64,000 bases of DNA, taken from positions 1,860,001 to 1,924,000 of the forward strand of contig NZ_CM003768.1 of the NCBI RefSeq assembly GCF_001547525.1, written 5' to 3'. Made by a program: the position numbers and the translations under genes. The notes below the pieces were generated by a model, which worked only from the letters and a program-made list of their open reading frames with translations, had not been told where the DNA came from and ran no database searches. Shown here piece after piece: positions 1 to 8,508 of this stretch. Position 1 is the first letter of the stretch. Every line of letters starts with the position of its first letter. This stretch comes from Burkholderia anthina. GTDB taxonomy: Bacteria; Pseudomonadota; Gammaproteobacteria; Burkholderiales; Burkholderiaceae.

Positions 1-1
1 G

Positions 2-823
2 AGCCTCGTGAACCGGCCGTTCTCGCGGCTCGCGCTCGCCGCGCGCCAGGTCGGTTCGGGCCAGGCGCCCGAGCCGCTGCCCGAGCGCGGGATGGGCGTC
101 GCGGCCGAAACCAACCGCAGCTTCAACCAGATGGTGCGCGACCTCGAACAGCTCGAGGCCGATCGCGCGCTGATGCTCGCGGGCATCTCGCACGACCTGC
201 GCACGCCGCTCGCGCGGCTGCGGCTCGAAACCGAGATGAGCCCGTCCGACCAGGCGACGAAGGATGCGATGGTCGACGACATCGAGCAGATGGACCGCAT
301 CATCGCGGCCTTCATCGACTACGCACGCCCGTCGCAGCGCAAGCCCGAACCGGTCGACCTGTCGTCGATCGCGCACGAAGTCGCCGCGCGCGTGTCGGGC
401 GAGGACGGCGTCGAGATCCGCACGCGGCTCGCGCCGAGCGCGATCATCGAAGCCGACGAGACCGACATGCGCCGCGTGATCGGCAACCTCGTCGAGAACG
501 CGCGCAAGTACGGCCAGAGCAAGCAGGACGGCATCTCGCGCATCACGCTCGAGACGCGCGTGTCGCATGCGCGTGTCGAACTGGCGGTGAGCGACGAAGG
601 CCCCGGCATCCCCGAGGATCAACTGCCGCTCGTGATGCGGCCGTTCTACCGCGTCGACACCGCGCGCACCAAGGCGGACGGCACGGGCCTCGGGATGGCG
701 ATCGTGCTGCGGCTCGTCAGCCGTTATCGCGGCGCGCTGCGCCTGCGCAACCGCCACCCCGAAGCGGGCCTGGAAGTCACGCTCGAGTTCCCGGGCGCCG
801 GCAAGGCGCGTGCGACCGCGTGA
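2..823 (+). CDS. envZ: EnvZ-type sensor histidine kinase, 3' part (5' end outside window)
   Basis: C-terminal 273 residues of a two-component sensor kinase; the reading frame is open from base 2, so the GTG at 8 is probably an internal Val and not the start. The visible order is the end of a HAMP linker, an H-box with motif SHDLRTPLARLRL (phospho-acceptor His codon at 191), an N-box (NLVENARKYG) and the G1/G2 boxes (DEGPGIP, GTGLGMAIV) of the HATPase_c fold. The spacing and wording of the H-box resemble EnvZ, the osmosensor that phosphorylates OmpR; an ompR partner would be expected just upstream of the window. The sensor domain is not visible, so the stimulus is unknown and the EnvZ name rests on the kinase core only. 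Confidence 0.8.
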   Translation, partial: SLVNRPFSRLALAARQVGSGQAPEPLPERGMGVAAETNRSFNQMVRDLEQLEADRALMLAGISHDLRTPLARLRLETEMSPSDQATKDAMVDDIEQMDRIIAAFIDYARPSQRKPEPVDLSSIAHEVAARVSGEDGVEIRTRLAPSAIIEADETDMRRVIGNLVENARKYGQSKQDGISRITLETRVSHARVELAVSDEGPGIPEDQLPLVMRPFYRVDTARTKADGTGLGMAIVLRLVSRYRGALRLRNRHPEAGLEVTLEFPGAGKARATA

Positions 824-864
824 CACGCTCGCGCACGCATCTTGCGCGTCACACTATCGACCCG

Positions 865-902
865 GTTGATAAAAGCTATGAGGGTCGTTAGTCAAAATCT
901 AT
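865..902 (+). promoter_or_regulatory. OxyR-like binding site upstream of ahpC
   Basis: Two ATAG-N7-CTAT-like elements lie in tandem: GTTGATAAAAGCTAT (865-879) and TTAGTCAAAATCTAT (888-902). The first keeps the internal T and A of the OxyR consensus (ATAGnTnnnAnCTAT). The gap between elements is 8 bases where 7 is canonical. The second element abuts the -35 box, the usual place for OxyR activation. The match is imperfect; the OxyR assignment is inference from motif, position and target gene. Confidence 0.45.
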
Positions 903-930
903 TGAAGTGTCTTATTAATAGTGTTATAGT
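902..930 (+). promoter_or_regulatory. sigma70-type promoter of ahpC
   Basis: TTGAAG (902-907) and TATAGT (925-930) are separated by 17 bases, a near-consensus vegetative promoter in an AT-rich patch 83 bases before the ahpC start. An OxyR-like site lies directly against the -35 box. Confidence 0.65.
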
Positions 931-1012
931 CTTCGGCATGCTGTCACATCATCGTTGCAGCACCGAGGTAGCTTGACTCAGTCTTCTTCCCAACTCACAC
1001 AGGAGTATCCGC

Positions 1013-1561
1013 ATGAAAACCGTGGGCGATAAACTCGAAGCATTCACCGTCGTAGCCGCGAAGCCGGGCTTCAACAATCATGAGGAAAACGGCCAGTCGG
1101 CGTTCGAGACGATCACCGAAGCGTCGTTCCCGGGCAAGTGGAAGATCATCTACTTCTATCCGAAGGATTTCACGTTCGTGTGCCCGACGGAAATCGTCGA
1201 ATTCGCGAAGCTCACGAAGCAGTTCGAAGAGCGCGACGCCGTCCTGCTCGGCGGCAGCTCGGACAACGAATTCGTCAAGCTCGCATGGCGCCGTGAGCAC
1301 AAGGATCTCGACAAGCTGAACCACTACTCGTTCGGCGACGTCAAGGGCGAACTGATCGACCAGCTCGGCGTGCGCGACAAGGAAGCCGGCGTGGCCCTGC
1401 GCGCGACGTTCATCGTCGATCCGGACAACACGATCCAGCACGTTTCGGTGAACAACCTGAACGTCGGCCGCAGCCCGGAAGAAGTCCTGCGTATTCTGGA
1501 CGGCCTGCAAACGGACGAACTGTGCCCGTGCAACCGTGCAGTCGGCGGCGCAACGCTGTAA
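1013..1561 (+). CDS. ahpC: alkyl hydroperoxide reductase subunit C (peroxiredoxin)
   Basis: Peroxiredoxin of 182 residues that reduces hydrogen peroxide, organic peroxides and peroxynitrite in the cytoplasm. The peroxidatic Cys57 lies in DFTFVCPTE, and Cys171 and Cys173 sit near the C terminus in ELCPCN. This three-cysteine layout matches the AhpC type reduced by AhpD (as in Mycobacterium) and not the AhpF-coupled enterobacterial type; an ahpD gene follows 76 bases downstream. The start is supported by AGGAG about 8 bases upstream. A strong promoter with an OxyR-like site precedes it, and a terminator-like hairpin follows it. Confidence 0.96.
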   Translation: MKTVGDKLEAFTVVAAKPGFNNHEENGQSAFETITEASFPGKWKIIYFYPKDFTFVCPTEIVEFAKLTKQFEERDAVLLGGSSDNEFVKLAWRREHKDLDKLNHYSFGDVKGELIDQLGVRDKEAGVALRATFIVDPDNTIQHVSVNNLNVGRSPEEVLRILDGLQTDELCPCNRAVGGATL

Positions 1562-1576
1562 GCGCATCGATGCACG

Positions 1577-1612
1577 AAGCCCGCGGCGCACGTCCTGCCT
1601 GCGGGCTTTTTT
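1577..1612 (+). terminator. hairpin terminator or attenuator between ahpC and ahpD
   Basis: Stem AAGCCCGC (1577-1584) / GCGGGCTT (1601-1608) is followed by further T residues to 1612. It lies inside the ahpC-ahpD transcript, so it probably ends part of the transcription and lowers ahpD relative to ahpC. Confidence 0.7.
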
Positions 1613-1637
1613 AACGGCCAACCCATAGGAGATATCA

Positions 1638-2165
1638 ATGGAATTCATCGACTCGATTAAGGCGCGTATCCCCGACTACGCGAAGGACATTCGCCTGAAC
1701 CTCGACGGCACGATCTCGCGCTCGTCGCTCGAAGGCACCGACGCGGTCGGCGTGGCGCTGGCCGCGGCCATCGCGGCGAAGAGCACGGTGCTCGTGAAGA
1801 CGATCCGCGAAGCCGGCGTGCTGTCGCCCGAAGAGACGAACGCCGTGCTGACGGCGGCCGCGCTGATGGGGATGAACAACACGTGGTATCCGTATGTCGA
1901 GATGGCCGACGACGCCGACCTGAAGACGCAGCGCGCCGAATTGCGGATGGGCGCGTATGCTACGCACGGCGGCGTCGACAAGCGCAAGTTCGAGATGTAC
2001 GCGCTTGCCGCGTCGATCGTCGGCAAGTGCCACTTCTGCGTGAAGTCGCACTATGCGCTGCTGAAGAACGAGCAAGGGATGACCGTCACGCAACTGCGCG
2101 ACGTCGGCCGCATCGCGTCGGTGATCAACGCCGCCGCGCAGGTGATCGCCGCCGAAGGCGAATGA
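1638..2165 (+). CDS. ahpD: alkyl hydroperoxidase AhpD
   Basis: Carboxymuconolactone-decarboxylase-fold protein of 175 residues. The redox motif is C131-H-F-C134 with His138 and an acidic Glu119, matching the proton-relay residues known in mycobacterial AhpD (Glu118, Cys130, Cys133, His137). AhpD recycles oxidised AhpC, passing electrons from a dihydrolipoamide-type donor. AGGAG lies upstream (taggagatatcaatg). It is co-oriented with ahpC with a leaky terminator between them, and a strong hairpin follows. Confidence 0.95.
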   Translation: MEFIDSIKARIPDYAKDIRLNLDGTISRSSLEGTDAVGVALAAAIAAKSTVLVKTIREAGVLSPEETNAVLTAAALMGMNNTWYPYVEMADDADLKTQRAELRMGAYATHGGVDKRKFEMYALAASIVGKCHFCVKSHYALLKNEQGMTVTQLRDVGRIASVINAAAQVIAAEGE

Positions 2166-2216
2166 GCGAATGAGCGGTTGCGCGGCGCTCGCCATACGCG
2201 GCGCCCGCTTCCAACG

Positions 2217-2246
2217 AAAATGCCACGCATGCGCGTGGCATTTTTC
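2217..2246 (+). terminator. terminator after ahpD
   Basis: Stem ATGCCACGC (2220-2228) / GCGTGGCAT (2233-2241) has loop ATGC and is flanked by A-run and T-run. It can act in both directions between ahpD and the convergent ispF. Confidence 0.85.
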
Positions 2247-2297
2247 ATTTCGGCGGCGCGGCGTGCGGCGCGAACCGCACGCCGCCACGGCCGGACG

Positions 2298-2783
2298 TCA
2301 GCCGCCCTGCTTCACCAGCAGCGCGGCGGCCTGCGCCTCGATCCCCTCGCTGCGGCCGAGATAGCCGAGCTTCTCGTTGGTCTTCGCCTTCACGTTCACG
2401 CGCTCGAGCGGCAGCCCGAGATCCGCGGCGATGTTCGCGCGCATCCCGTCGATATGCGGCGCGAGCTTCGGCGCCTGCGCGATCACGGTGCTGTCGACGT
2501 TCTGGATCGCGAAGCCGGCCGCCTTCACGCGCTCGGCGCACGCGCGCAGCAGCACGCGGCTGTCGGCGCCCTTGAACGCCGCGTCGGTGTCGGAGAAATG
2601 GCGGCCGATGTCGCCGAGCGCCGCCGCGCCGAACAGCGCGTCGGTGATCGCGTGCAGCAGCACGTCCGCGTCCGAGTGGCCGAGCAGGCCGCGCTCGTAC
2701 GGAATCGTCACGCCGCCGATGATGAGGGGGCGCCCTTCGACGAGCTGGTGCACGTCGTAGCCTTGTCCGATTCTGAAATCCAT
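2298..2783 (-). CDS. ispF: 2-C-methyl-D-erythritol 2,4-cyclodiphosphate synthase
   Basis: 161 residues, normal for IspF. It converts CDP-ME 2-phosphate to MEcPP with release of CMP, the fifth step of the non-mevalonate isoprenoid pathway. Metal ligands Asp10 and His12 (GYDVH) and His44 in HAITDALFG are present, as is HSDAD at 36-40. The gene lies 27 bases downstream of ispD on the same strand, forming an ispD-ispF operon. Confidence 0.97.
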   Translation of the reverse strand: MDFRIGQGYDVHQLVEGRPLIIGGVTIPYERGLLGHSDADVLLHAITDALFGAAALGDIGRHFSDTDAAFKGADSRVLLRACAERVKAAGFAIQNVDSTVIAQAPKLAPHIDGMRANIAADLGLPLERVNVKAKTNEKLGYLGRSEGIEAQAAALLVKQGG

Positions 2784-2810
2784 GCGTGTTCCGATTGAGA
2801 GGAGTGAAAG

Positions 2811-3521
2811 TCAGGAAGCGTTTTCGGGGCGCGCGAGGATCGCCTCCGCGAGCGCGAAATCTTCCGGGTACGTGACCTTGAAGTTGCGCAGGCTGCCCTG
2901 CACGACGCGCGGCGTATGACCGGCCCATTCGATCGCGCTCGCTTCGTCGGTCAGGTCGTGCCCTTCGCGCTGCGCGCGCAGGATCGCTTCGCGCAGCATG
3001 CCGATACGGAACATCTGCGGCGTCTGCGCCTGCCACAGCGCGTCGCGCGGCTCCGTGCGCGCGATCGCGTCGCCGCCGGCCGGCACGCGCTTGAGCGTAT
3101 CGGCCACCGGCAGCGCGACGATCCCGCCGACCGGGTCATCCTTCAGCGTCGCGACGAGCGTGCGGATCAGCGCCGGCGTGATGCCCGGGCGCGCGGCGTC
3201 GTGCACGAGCACCCAGTCGTGGTCGGTCGCGCCGAATTCCGCCAGCTCCAGCAGCCCGTTGAGCACCGACGCCTGCCGCGAGCCGCCGCCGCAGCGACGC
3301 ACCGCGAAGCGCAGGCCCGCGAAGCGGCGCGCGTCGAAATGGGTATCGTCGGGCGCGAGCACGACGAGCGTCTGCGCGAACTCGCTGCACGCGTCGAACG
3401 CGGCGAGCGTGTAGTGCAGCAGCGCGCGGCCGGCCAGCGTGCGGTATTGCTTCGGCACGGCCGAGCCGGAACGGCTGCCCGTGCCGGCACAGGGAATCAG
3501 GGCGAAAAGTCGGGGAGTCAC
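2811..3521 (-). CDS. ispD: 2-C-methyl-D-erythritol 4-phosphate cytidylyltransferase
   Basis: 236 residues. IspD couples CTP to MEP to form CDP-ME. The N-terminal nucleotide-binding loop (AGTGSR around residues 12-17, then PKQY with Lys24) and the metal-binding VHDAARP are visible. It is the first gene of the ispD-ispF pair and is transcribed divergently from mfd across a short AT-rich promoter region. Confidence 0.97.
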   Translation of the reverse strand: MTPRLFALIPCAGTGSRSGSAVPKQYRTLAGRALLHYTLAAFDACSEFAQTLVVLAPDDTHFDARRFAGLRFAVRRCGGGSRQASVLNGLLELAEFGATDHDWVLVHDAARPGITPALIRTLVATLKDDPVGGIVALPVADTLKRVPAGGDAIARTEPRDALWQAQTPQMFRIGMLREAILRAQREGHDLTDEASAIEWAGHTPRVVQGSLRNFKVTYPEDFALAEAILARPENAS

Positions 3522-3555
3522 GAAGGGAAACGCCGGAAAGGTGAAATCGAGAAGC

Positions 3556-3567
3556 GGATTTTATAAT
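3556..3567. promoter_or_regulatory. shared -10 region between ispD and mfd
   Basis: A perfect TATAAT (3562-3567) faces mfd, and the same AT-rich patch read on the other strand gives TATAAAAT facing ispD. I could not find a convincing -35 for either direction, so only the -10 elements are supported. Confidence 0.35.
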
Positions 3568-3628
3568 AGGTCTTTCGTCTCGACCGGCGCACCGCGATGC
3601 GCCCGTGCACGCCACCCCTGTCGTCCCT

Positions 3629-6600
3629 ATGCCAGATAACGCTTCCACCCCGTCCGCTTCACCCGTTGCCCGCGTCAAGCCCGGCCAGCGTTTCGCCTTC
3701 GACGGCGCGCACGGCTCCGCCGACGCGCTCGCCATCGCCCGTTATCTCGCCGACAACCGCCAGGACGTGCCGCTCCTCGCGGTGATCTGCGCGAACGCGG
3801 TCGACGCGCAGCGGCTGTCGCAGGAAATCCACTACTTCTCGCCCGATGCGCGCGTGCGCCTGCTGCCCGACTGGGAAACGCTGCCGTACGACACGTTCTC
3901 GCCGCACCAGGACCTCGTGTCCGAGCGGCTGGCGACGCTGCACGACCTCGGCGAGGGCCGCTGCGACATCCTGCTGGTGCCCGCGACCACCGCGCTGTAC
4001 CGGATGCCGCCCGCGTCGTTCATGGCCGCGTACACGTTCGCGTTCGCGCAGGGCGAGCGGCTCGACGAGGCGAAGCTGAAATCGCAGCTCACGCTGGCCG
4101 GCTACGAGCACGTGAGCCAGGTCGTGCGGCCCGGCGAATACTGCGTGCGCGGCTCGCTGATCGACCTGTACCCGATGGGTTCGCCGCTGCCGTACCGGAT
4201 CGACCTGTTCGACGACCAGGTCGACTCGATCCGCGCGTTCGACCCCGACACGCAGCGCAGCCTGTACCCGGTGCGCGACGTGCGCCTGCTGCCCGGCCGC
4301 GAGTTCCCGTTCGACGAGGCCGCGCGCACGGCCTTCCGCAGCCGCTGGCGCGAAACCTTCGAGGGCGACCCGAGCCGCGCGCCGATCTACAAGGACATCG
4401 GCAACGGCGTGCCGTCGGCCGGCATCGAGTATTACCTGCCGCTGTTCTTCGACGAGACGGCCACGCTGTTCCACTACCTGCCGCAGGACGCGCACCTCGT
4501 GTTCACCGGCGATCTCGAAGCGTCGATCCGCCGCTTCACGGCCGATACGAAGCAGCGTCACGCGTTCCTCGCGCACGATCGCGAGCGGCCGATCCTCGAG
4601 CCGCAGCGGCTGTTCCTGTCCGACGAGGATTTCTTCGCGTTCGCGAAGCCGTTCGCGCGCGTCGTGCTGCCCGCGCAGCCGGCCGGCGGCTGGGCGACCG
4701 CGCTGCCCGAGCTCACCGTCGACCGCCATGCGGAGGATCCGCTCGCGTCGCTGCGCACGTTCGTCGAATCGTCGGGCAAGCGCGTACTGCTCACCGTCGA
4801 ATCGGCCGGCCGTCGGGAAACGATCCTGCAACTGCTCGCGGAACATCACCTGCGGCCATCCTCGAACGACGATTTCGCGAGCTGGCTCGCGAGCGACGCG
4901 CGCTTCGCGCTCGGCGTCGCGCCGCTCGCGAACGGCTTCGCGGTGCCGGGCGAAGGCTACGCGATCGTCACCGAAACGGAGCTCTACGGCGCGCTCGGCC
5001 GCCGCGCGGGCCGCCGCCGGCAGGAACAGGCGAGCAACGTCGACGCGATGGTGCGCGACCTGTCCGAGCTGAAGGTCGGCGATCCGGTCGTGCACGCGCA
5101 GCACGGCATCGGCCGCTACATGGGCCTCGTGTCGATGGATCTCGGCGAAGGCGAGACCGAATTCCTGCATCTCGAATACTCGGGCGACAGCAAGCTCTAC
5201 GTGCCCGTCGCGCAACTGCACGTGATCTCGCGCTACAGCGGCGCCGATCCCGACAGCGCACCGCTGCACGCGCTCGGCTCCGGCCAGTGGGAGCGCGCGA
5301 AGCGCAAGGCCGCGCAGCAGATCCGCGACACGGCCGCCGAGCTGCTGAACCTGTACGCGCGCCGCGCGGCCCGCGAGGGCCACGCGTTCGCGCTCGACCC
5401 GCGCGACTACGTGAAATTCGCGGAAAGCTTCGGCTTCGAGGAAACGCCCGACCAGGCCGCGGCGATCGCGGCCGTGATCGGCGACATGACGAGCGGCAAG
5501 CCGATGGACCGCCTCGTGTGCGGCGACGTCGGCTTCGGCAAGACCGAGGTCGCGCTGCGCGCCGCGTTCATCGCGGTGATGGGCGGCAAGCAGGTCGCAC
5601 TGCTGTCGCCGACGACGCTGCTCGCCGAGCAGCACACGCAGACCTTCGCCGACCGCTTCGCGGACTGGCCGGTGCGCATCGTCGAGCTGTCGCGCTTCAA
5701 GACCGCGAAGGAAGTGAATGCGGCGATCGCGCAGATCAACGAAGGCAGCGTCGACATCGTGATCGGCACGCACAAGCTGCTGTCGTCGGACGTGCAGTTC
5801 AAGCGCCTCGGCCTCGTGATCATCGACGAGGAGCACCGCTTCGGCGTGCGCCAGAAGGAAGCGTTGAAGGCGCTGCGCGCGGAAGTCGACGTGCTGACGC
5901 TCACCGCGACGCCGATCCCGCGTACGCTCGGCATGGCGCTCGAAGGGCTGCGCGATTTCTCGGTGATCGCGACCGCGCCGCAGAAGCGGCTCGCGATCAA
6001 GACGTTCGTGCGCCGCGAGGAAGAAAGCGTGATCCGCGAGGCGATGCTGCGCGAGCTGAAGCGCGGCGGCCAGGTGTACTTCCTGCACAACGAGGTCGAG
6101 ACGATCGAGAACCGCAAGGCGATGCTCGAGGCGCTCGTGCCCGAGGCGCGCATCGTGATCGCGCACGGCCAGATGCACGAGCGCGAGCTCGAACGCGTGA
6201 TGCGCGATTTCGTCGCGCAGCGCGCGAACGTGCTGCTGTGCACGACCATCATCGAGACCGGCATCGACGTGCCGAGCGCGAACACGATCATCATGCACCG
6301 CGCGGACAAGTTCGGCCTCGCGCAGCTTCACCAGTTGCGCGGCCGCGTCGGCCGCTCGCACCACCAGGCCTACGCGTACCTGCTGGTCAACGATCCGCAG
6401 TCGTTGACCAAGCAGGCGCAGCGCCGGCTGGAAGCGATTCAGCAGATGGAGGAGCTGGGCTCGGGCTTCTATCTGGCGATGCACGACCTCGAGATCCGCG
6501 GCACCGGCGAGGTGCTCGGCGACAAGCAATCGGGCGAAATCCACGAGATCGGCTTCCAGCTCTATACGGACATGCTGAACGACGCGGTGAAGGCGCTGAA

Positions 6601-7099
6601 GAACGGCAAGGAACCCGACCTCACCGCCCCGCTCGCCGCGACGACCGAAATCAACCTGCATGCGCCCGCGATCCTGCCGGCCGACTACTGCGCGGACGTG
6701 CAGGAGCGACTGTCGCTGTACAAGCGGCTCGCGAACTGCGAGCACGGCGACGCGATCGACGGCATCCAGGAGGAACTGATCGACCGCTTCGGCAAGCTGC
6801 CGCCGCAGGCGCACGCGCTCGTCGAGACGCACCGGCTGCGGATCGCCGCGAAGCCGCTCGGCATCGTGAAGATCGACGCGAGCGAGGCCGCGATCGGGCT
6901 GCAGTTCGAGCCGAACCCGCCGATCGATCCGATGCGGATCATCGAGATGGTGCAGAAGCATCGCCACATCAAGCTGGCGGGCCAGGACAAGCTGCGCATC
7001 GAGACGCGCTCGCCCGACCTCGCGATCCGCGTGTCGACGATCAAGGAAACGCTGCGCGCGCTCGCCCCGAAACAGGGGGCGGCCGTCGCGGCCCGTTGA
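3629..7099 (+). CDS. mfd: transcription-repair coupling factor Mfd
   Basis: Large ATP-dependent translocase (1156 residues from the ATG at 3629) that removes RNA polymerase stalled at lesions and recruits UvrABC. The UvrB-binding-like module is N-terminal (PDWETLPYD, SPHQDLVSERL), followed by the RNAP-interaction domain (VHAQHGIGRY) and RecG-like helicase motifs: Walker A GDVGFGKTE near residue 632, DEEH near 733 and TATPIPRTL. A C-terminal TRCF domain closes it. An in-frame GTG at 3605 would add eight residues; I prefer the ATG since the extra residues look non-conserved. Neither start has a good ribosome binding site. Confidence 0.95.
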   Translation: MPDNASTPSASPVARVKPGQRFAFDGAHGSADALAIARYLADNRQDVPLLAVICANAVDAQRLSQEIHYFSPDARVRLLPDWETLPYDTFSPHQDLVSERLATLHDLGEGRCDILLVPATTALYRMPPASFMAAYTFAFAQGERLDEAKLKSQLTLAGYEHVSQVVRPGEYCVRGSLIDLYPMGSPLPYRIDLFDDQVDSIRAFDPDTQRSLYPVRDVRLLPGREFPFDEAARTAFRSRWRETFEGDPSRAPIYKDIGNGVPSAGIEYYLPLFFDETATLFHYLPQDAHLVFTGDLEASIRRFTADTKQRHAFLAHDRERPILEPQRLFLSDEDFFAFAKPFARVVLPAQPAGGWATALPELTVDRHAEDPLASLRTFVESSGKRVLLTVESAGRRETILQLLAEHHLRPSSNDDFASWLASDARFALGVAPLANGFAVPGEGYAIVTETELYGALGRRAGRRRQEQASNVDAMVRDLSELKVGDPVVHAQHGIGRYMGLVSMDLGEGETEFLHLEYSGDSKLYVPVAQLHVISRYSGADPDSAPLHALGSGQWERAKRKAAQQIRDTAAELLNLYARRAAREGHAFALDPRDYVKFAESFGFEETPDQAAAIAAVIGDMTSGKPMDRLVCGDVGFGKTEVALRAAFIAVMGGKQVALLSPTTLLAEQHTQTFADRFADWPVRIVELSRFKTAKEVNAAIAQINEGSVDIVIGTHKLLSSDVQFKRLGLVIIDEEHRFGVRQKEALKALRAEVDVLTLTATPIPRTLGMALEGLRDFSVIATAPQKRLAIKTFVRREEESVIREAMLRELKRGGQVYFLHNEVETIENRKAMLEALVPEARIVIAHGQMHERELERVMRDFVAQRANVLLCTTIIETGIDVPSANTIIMHRADKFGLAQLHQLRGRVGRSHHQAYAYLLVNDPQSLTKQAQRRLEAIQQMEELGSGFYLAMHDLEIRGTGEVLGDKQSGEIHEIGFQLYTDMLNDAVKALKNGKEPDLTAPLAATTEINLHAPAILPADYCADVQERLSLYKRLANCEHGDAIDGIQEELIDRFGKLPPQAHALVETHRLRIAAKPLGIVKIDASEAAIGLQFEPNPPIDPMRIIEMVQKHRHIKLAGQDKLRIETRSPDLAIRVSTIKETLRALAPKQGAAVAAR

Positions 7100-7158
7100 T
7101 GCAGCGCCGACGCAGCGCCGATGCGATCCTGACGGGCGCGACGTTGCTGCACCGCATC

Positions 7159-7190
7159 GCGCCCGGCGAAGGCGGCCGGGCGCGTTTTTG
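7159..7190 (+). terminator. terminator after mfd
   Basis: Stem GCGCCCGGC (7159-7167) / GCCGGGCGC (7175-7183) is followed by GTTTTTG. Confidence 0.85.
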
Positions 7191-7225
7191 AGTATGATTT
7201 CTCATTCATCAGACGGAGTTTTGCC

Positions 7226-8446
7226 ATGTCCACTCTCGACGCGACGGCGCCGTCCGCCGCCACCGAAGGCGACGCATCGCTCGTCAGCCTGCCCTGGGTC
7301 AAGCAACTCGTGTCGATGGACACGACGAGCCGCGTGCCGAACCTCGGCCTGATCGAGACGGTGCGCGACGCGCTCGCCGCGAAGGGCATCGCGTCGACGA
7401 TCACGCACGACCCGCGCGACGGCTGGGCGAACCTGTTTGCCACCGTGCCCGCGCACGACGGTTCGACGAACGGCGGCATCGTGCTGTCGGGCCATACCGA
7501 CGTCGTGCCGGTCGACGGCCAGCAATGGGACAGCGACCCGTTCGCGCCGGAAATCCGCGACGGCCGCCTGTACGGCCGCGGCACCTGCGACATGAAGGGC
7601 TTCATCGGCGCGGCGCTCGCGCTGCTGCCCGAGATGCAGGCGACGAAGCTCGCGCAGCCGATCCATTTCGCGCTGTCCTACGACGAGGAAATCGGCTGCG
7701 CGGGCGCGCCGCTGATGATCGCCGATCTCGTGAAGCGCGGCGTGCAGCCGTCCGGGTGCATCGTCGGCGAGCCGACCAGCATGCGGCCGATCATCGCGCA
7801 CAAGGGCATCAACGCGTACCGCTGCTGCGTGCGCGGCCACGCCGCGCATTCGTCGCTGACGCCGAAGGGGCTCAACGCGATCGAGTATGCGGCGCGCCTC
7901 ATCTGCCACATTCGCGACATCGCCGAGCGCTTTCGCGCCGAAGGCCCGTTCGACGAACTGTACGACGTGCCGTTCACGACCGCGCAGACGAGCACGATCC
8001 AGGGCGGCAACGCGATCAACACCGTGCCGGCCGAGTGCCGCTTCGACTTCGAATTCCGCAATCTGCCGACACTCGATCCCGAACAGATCTTCGCGCGCAT
8101 CGAAGCCTACGCGCAGGAAACGCTGCTGCCGCAGATGCTGCGCGAGCATCCGAGCGCCGCGATCGAGTTCTCGAAGATCGCCGCGGCGCCCGGCCTCGAC
8201 GCGACCGAACAGGCGGCGATCACGCAGCTCGTGCGCGCGCTGACGGCCGACCAGGACAAGCGCAAGGTCGCGTACGGCACCGAGGCCGGGCTGTTCGCCC
8301 GCGCGGGCATCCCGAGCGTCGTGTGCGGGCCCGGCAACATCGAGCAGGCGCACAAGCCGAACGAATATGTCGAACTCGCGCAGCTCGCCGGCTGCGAGCA
8401 GTTCCTGCGCAAGTTCATCCGCAGCATGTCGGTCGACGCGCACTGA
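7226..8446 (+). CDS. argE: acetylornithine deacetylase (M20 family)
   Basis: 406 residues, an M20 zinc amidohydrolase expected to hydrolyse N-acetyl-L-ornithine in arginine synthesis. The metal-binding motifs are SGHTDVVPV, GRGTCDMKG and YDEEIGCAG (general-base Glu followed by metal Glu), and VAYGTEAG lies near the C terminus. ArgE and other M20 peptidases are hard to separate by motif alone, but full-length organisation favours ArgE. It is followed after 62 bases by a PLP-dependent dehydratase on the same strand. Confidence 0.88.
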   Translation: MSTLDATAPSAATEGDASLVSLPWVKQLVSMDTTSRVPNLGLIETVRDALAAKGIASTITHDPRDGWANLFATVPAHDGSTNGGIVLSGHTDVVPVDGQQWDSDPFAPEIRDGRLYGRGTCDMKGFIGAALALLPEMQATKLAQPIHFALSYDEEIGCAGAPLMIADLVKRGVQPSGCIVGEPTSMRPIIAHKGINAYRCCVRGHAAHSSLTPKGLNAIEYAARLICHIRDIAERFRAEGPFDELYDVPFTTAQTSTIQGGNAINTVPAECRFDFEFRNLPTLDPEQIFARIEAYAQETLLPQMLREHPSAAIEFSKIAAAPGLDATEQAAITQLVRALTADQDKRKVAYGTEAGLFARAGIPSVVCGPGNIEQAHKPNEYVELAQLAGCEQFLRKFIRSMSVDAH

Positions 8447-8508
8447 CTGCCTCCCGCCCCACGCCGGCCCGCGTGCGCGGGCCGGCCCACTCCGCCACCC
8501 GCCACGTC

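Noticed and set aside
8-10. GTG as start of the first gene
   Set aside because: The frame is open to the window edge and the encoded text starts in the HAMP/linker of an EnvZ-type kinase, so the gene begins outside the window.
3659-6967. 1102-codon open frame on the minus strand opposite mfd
   Set aside because: Composition artefact of G+C-rich codon usage: the translation is Arg/His/Ala-rich, low in complexity and without motifs, and mfd fully explains the region. The same applies to the long antisense frames opposite mrcA, argE, guaA/guaB and ppsA.
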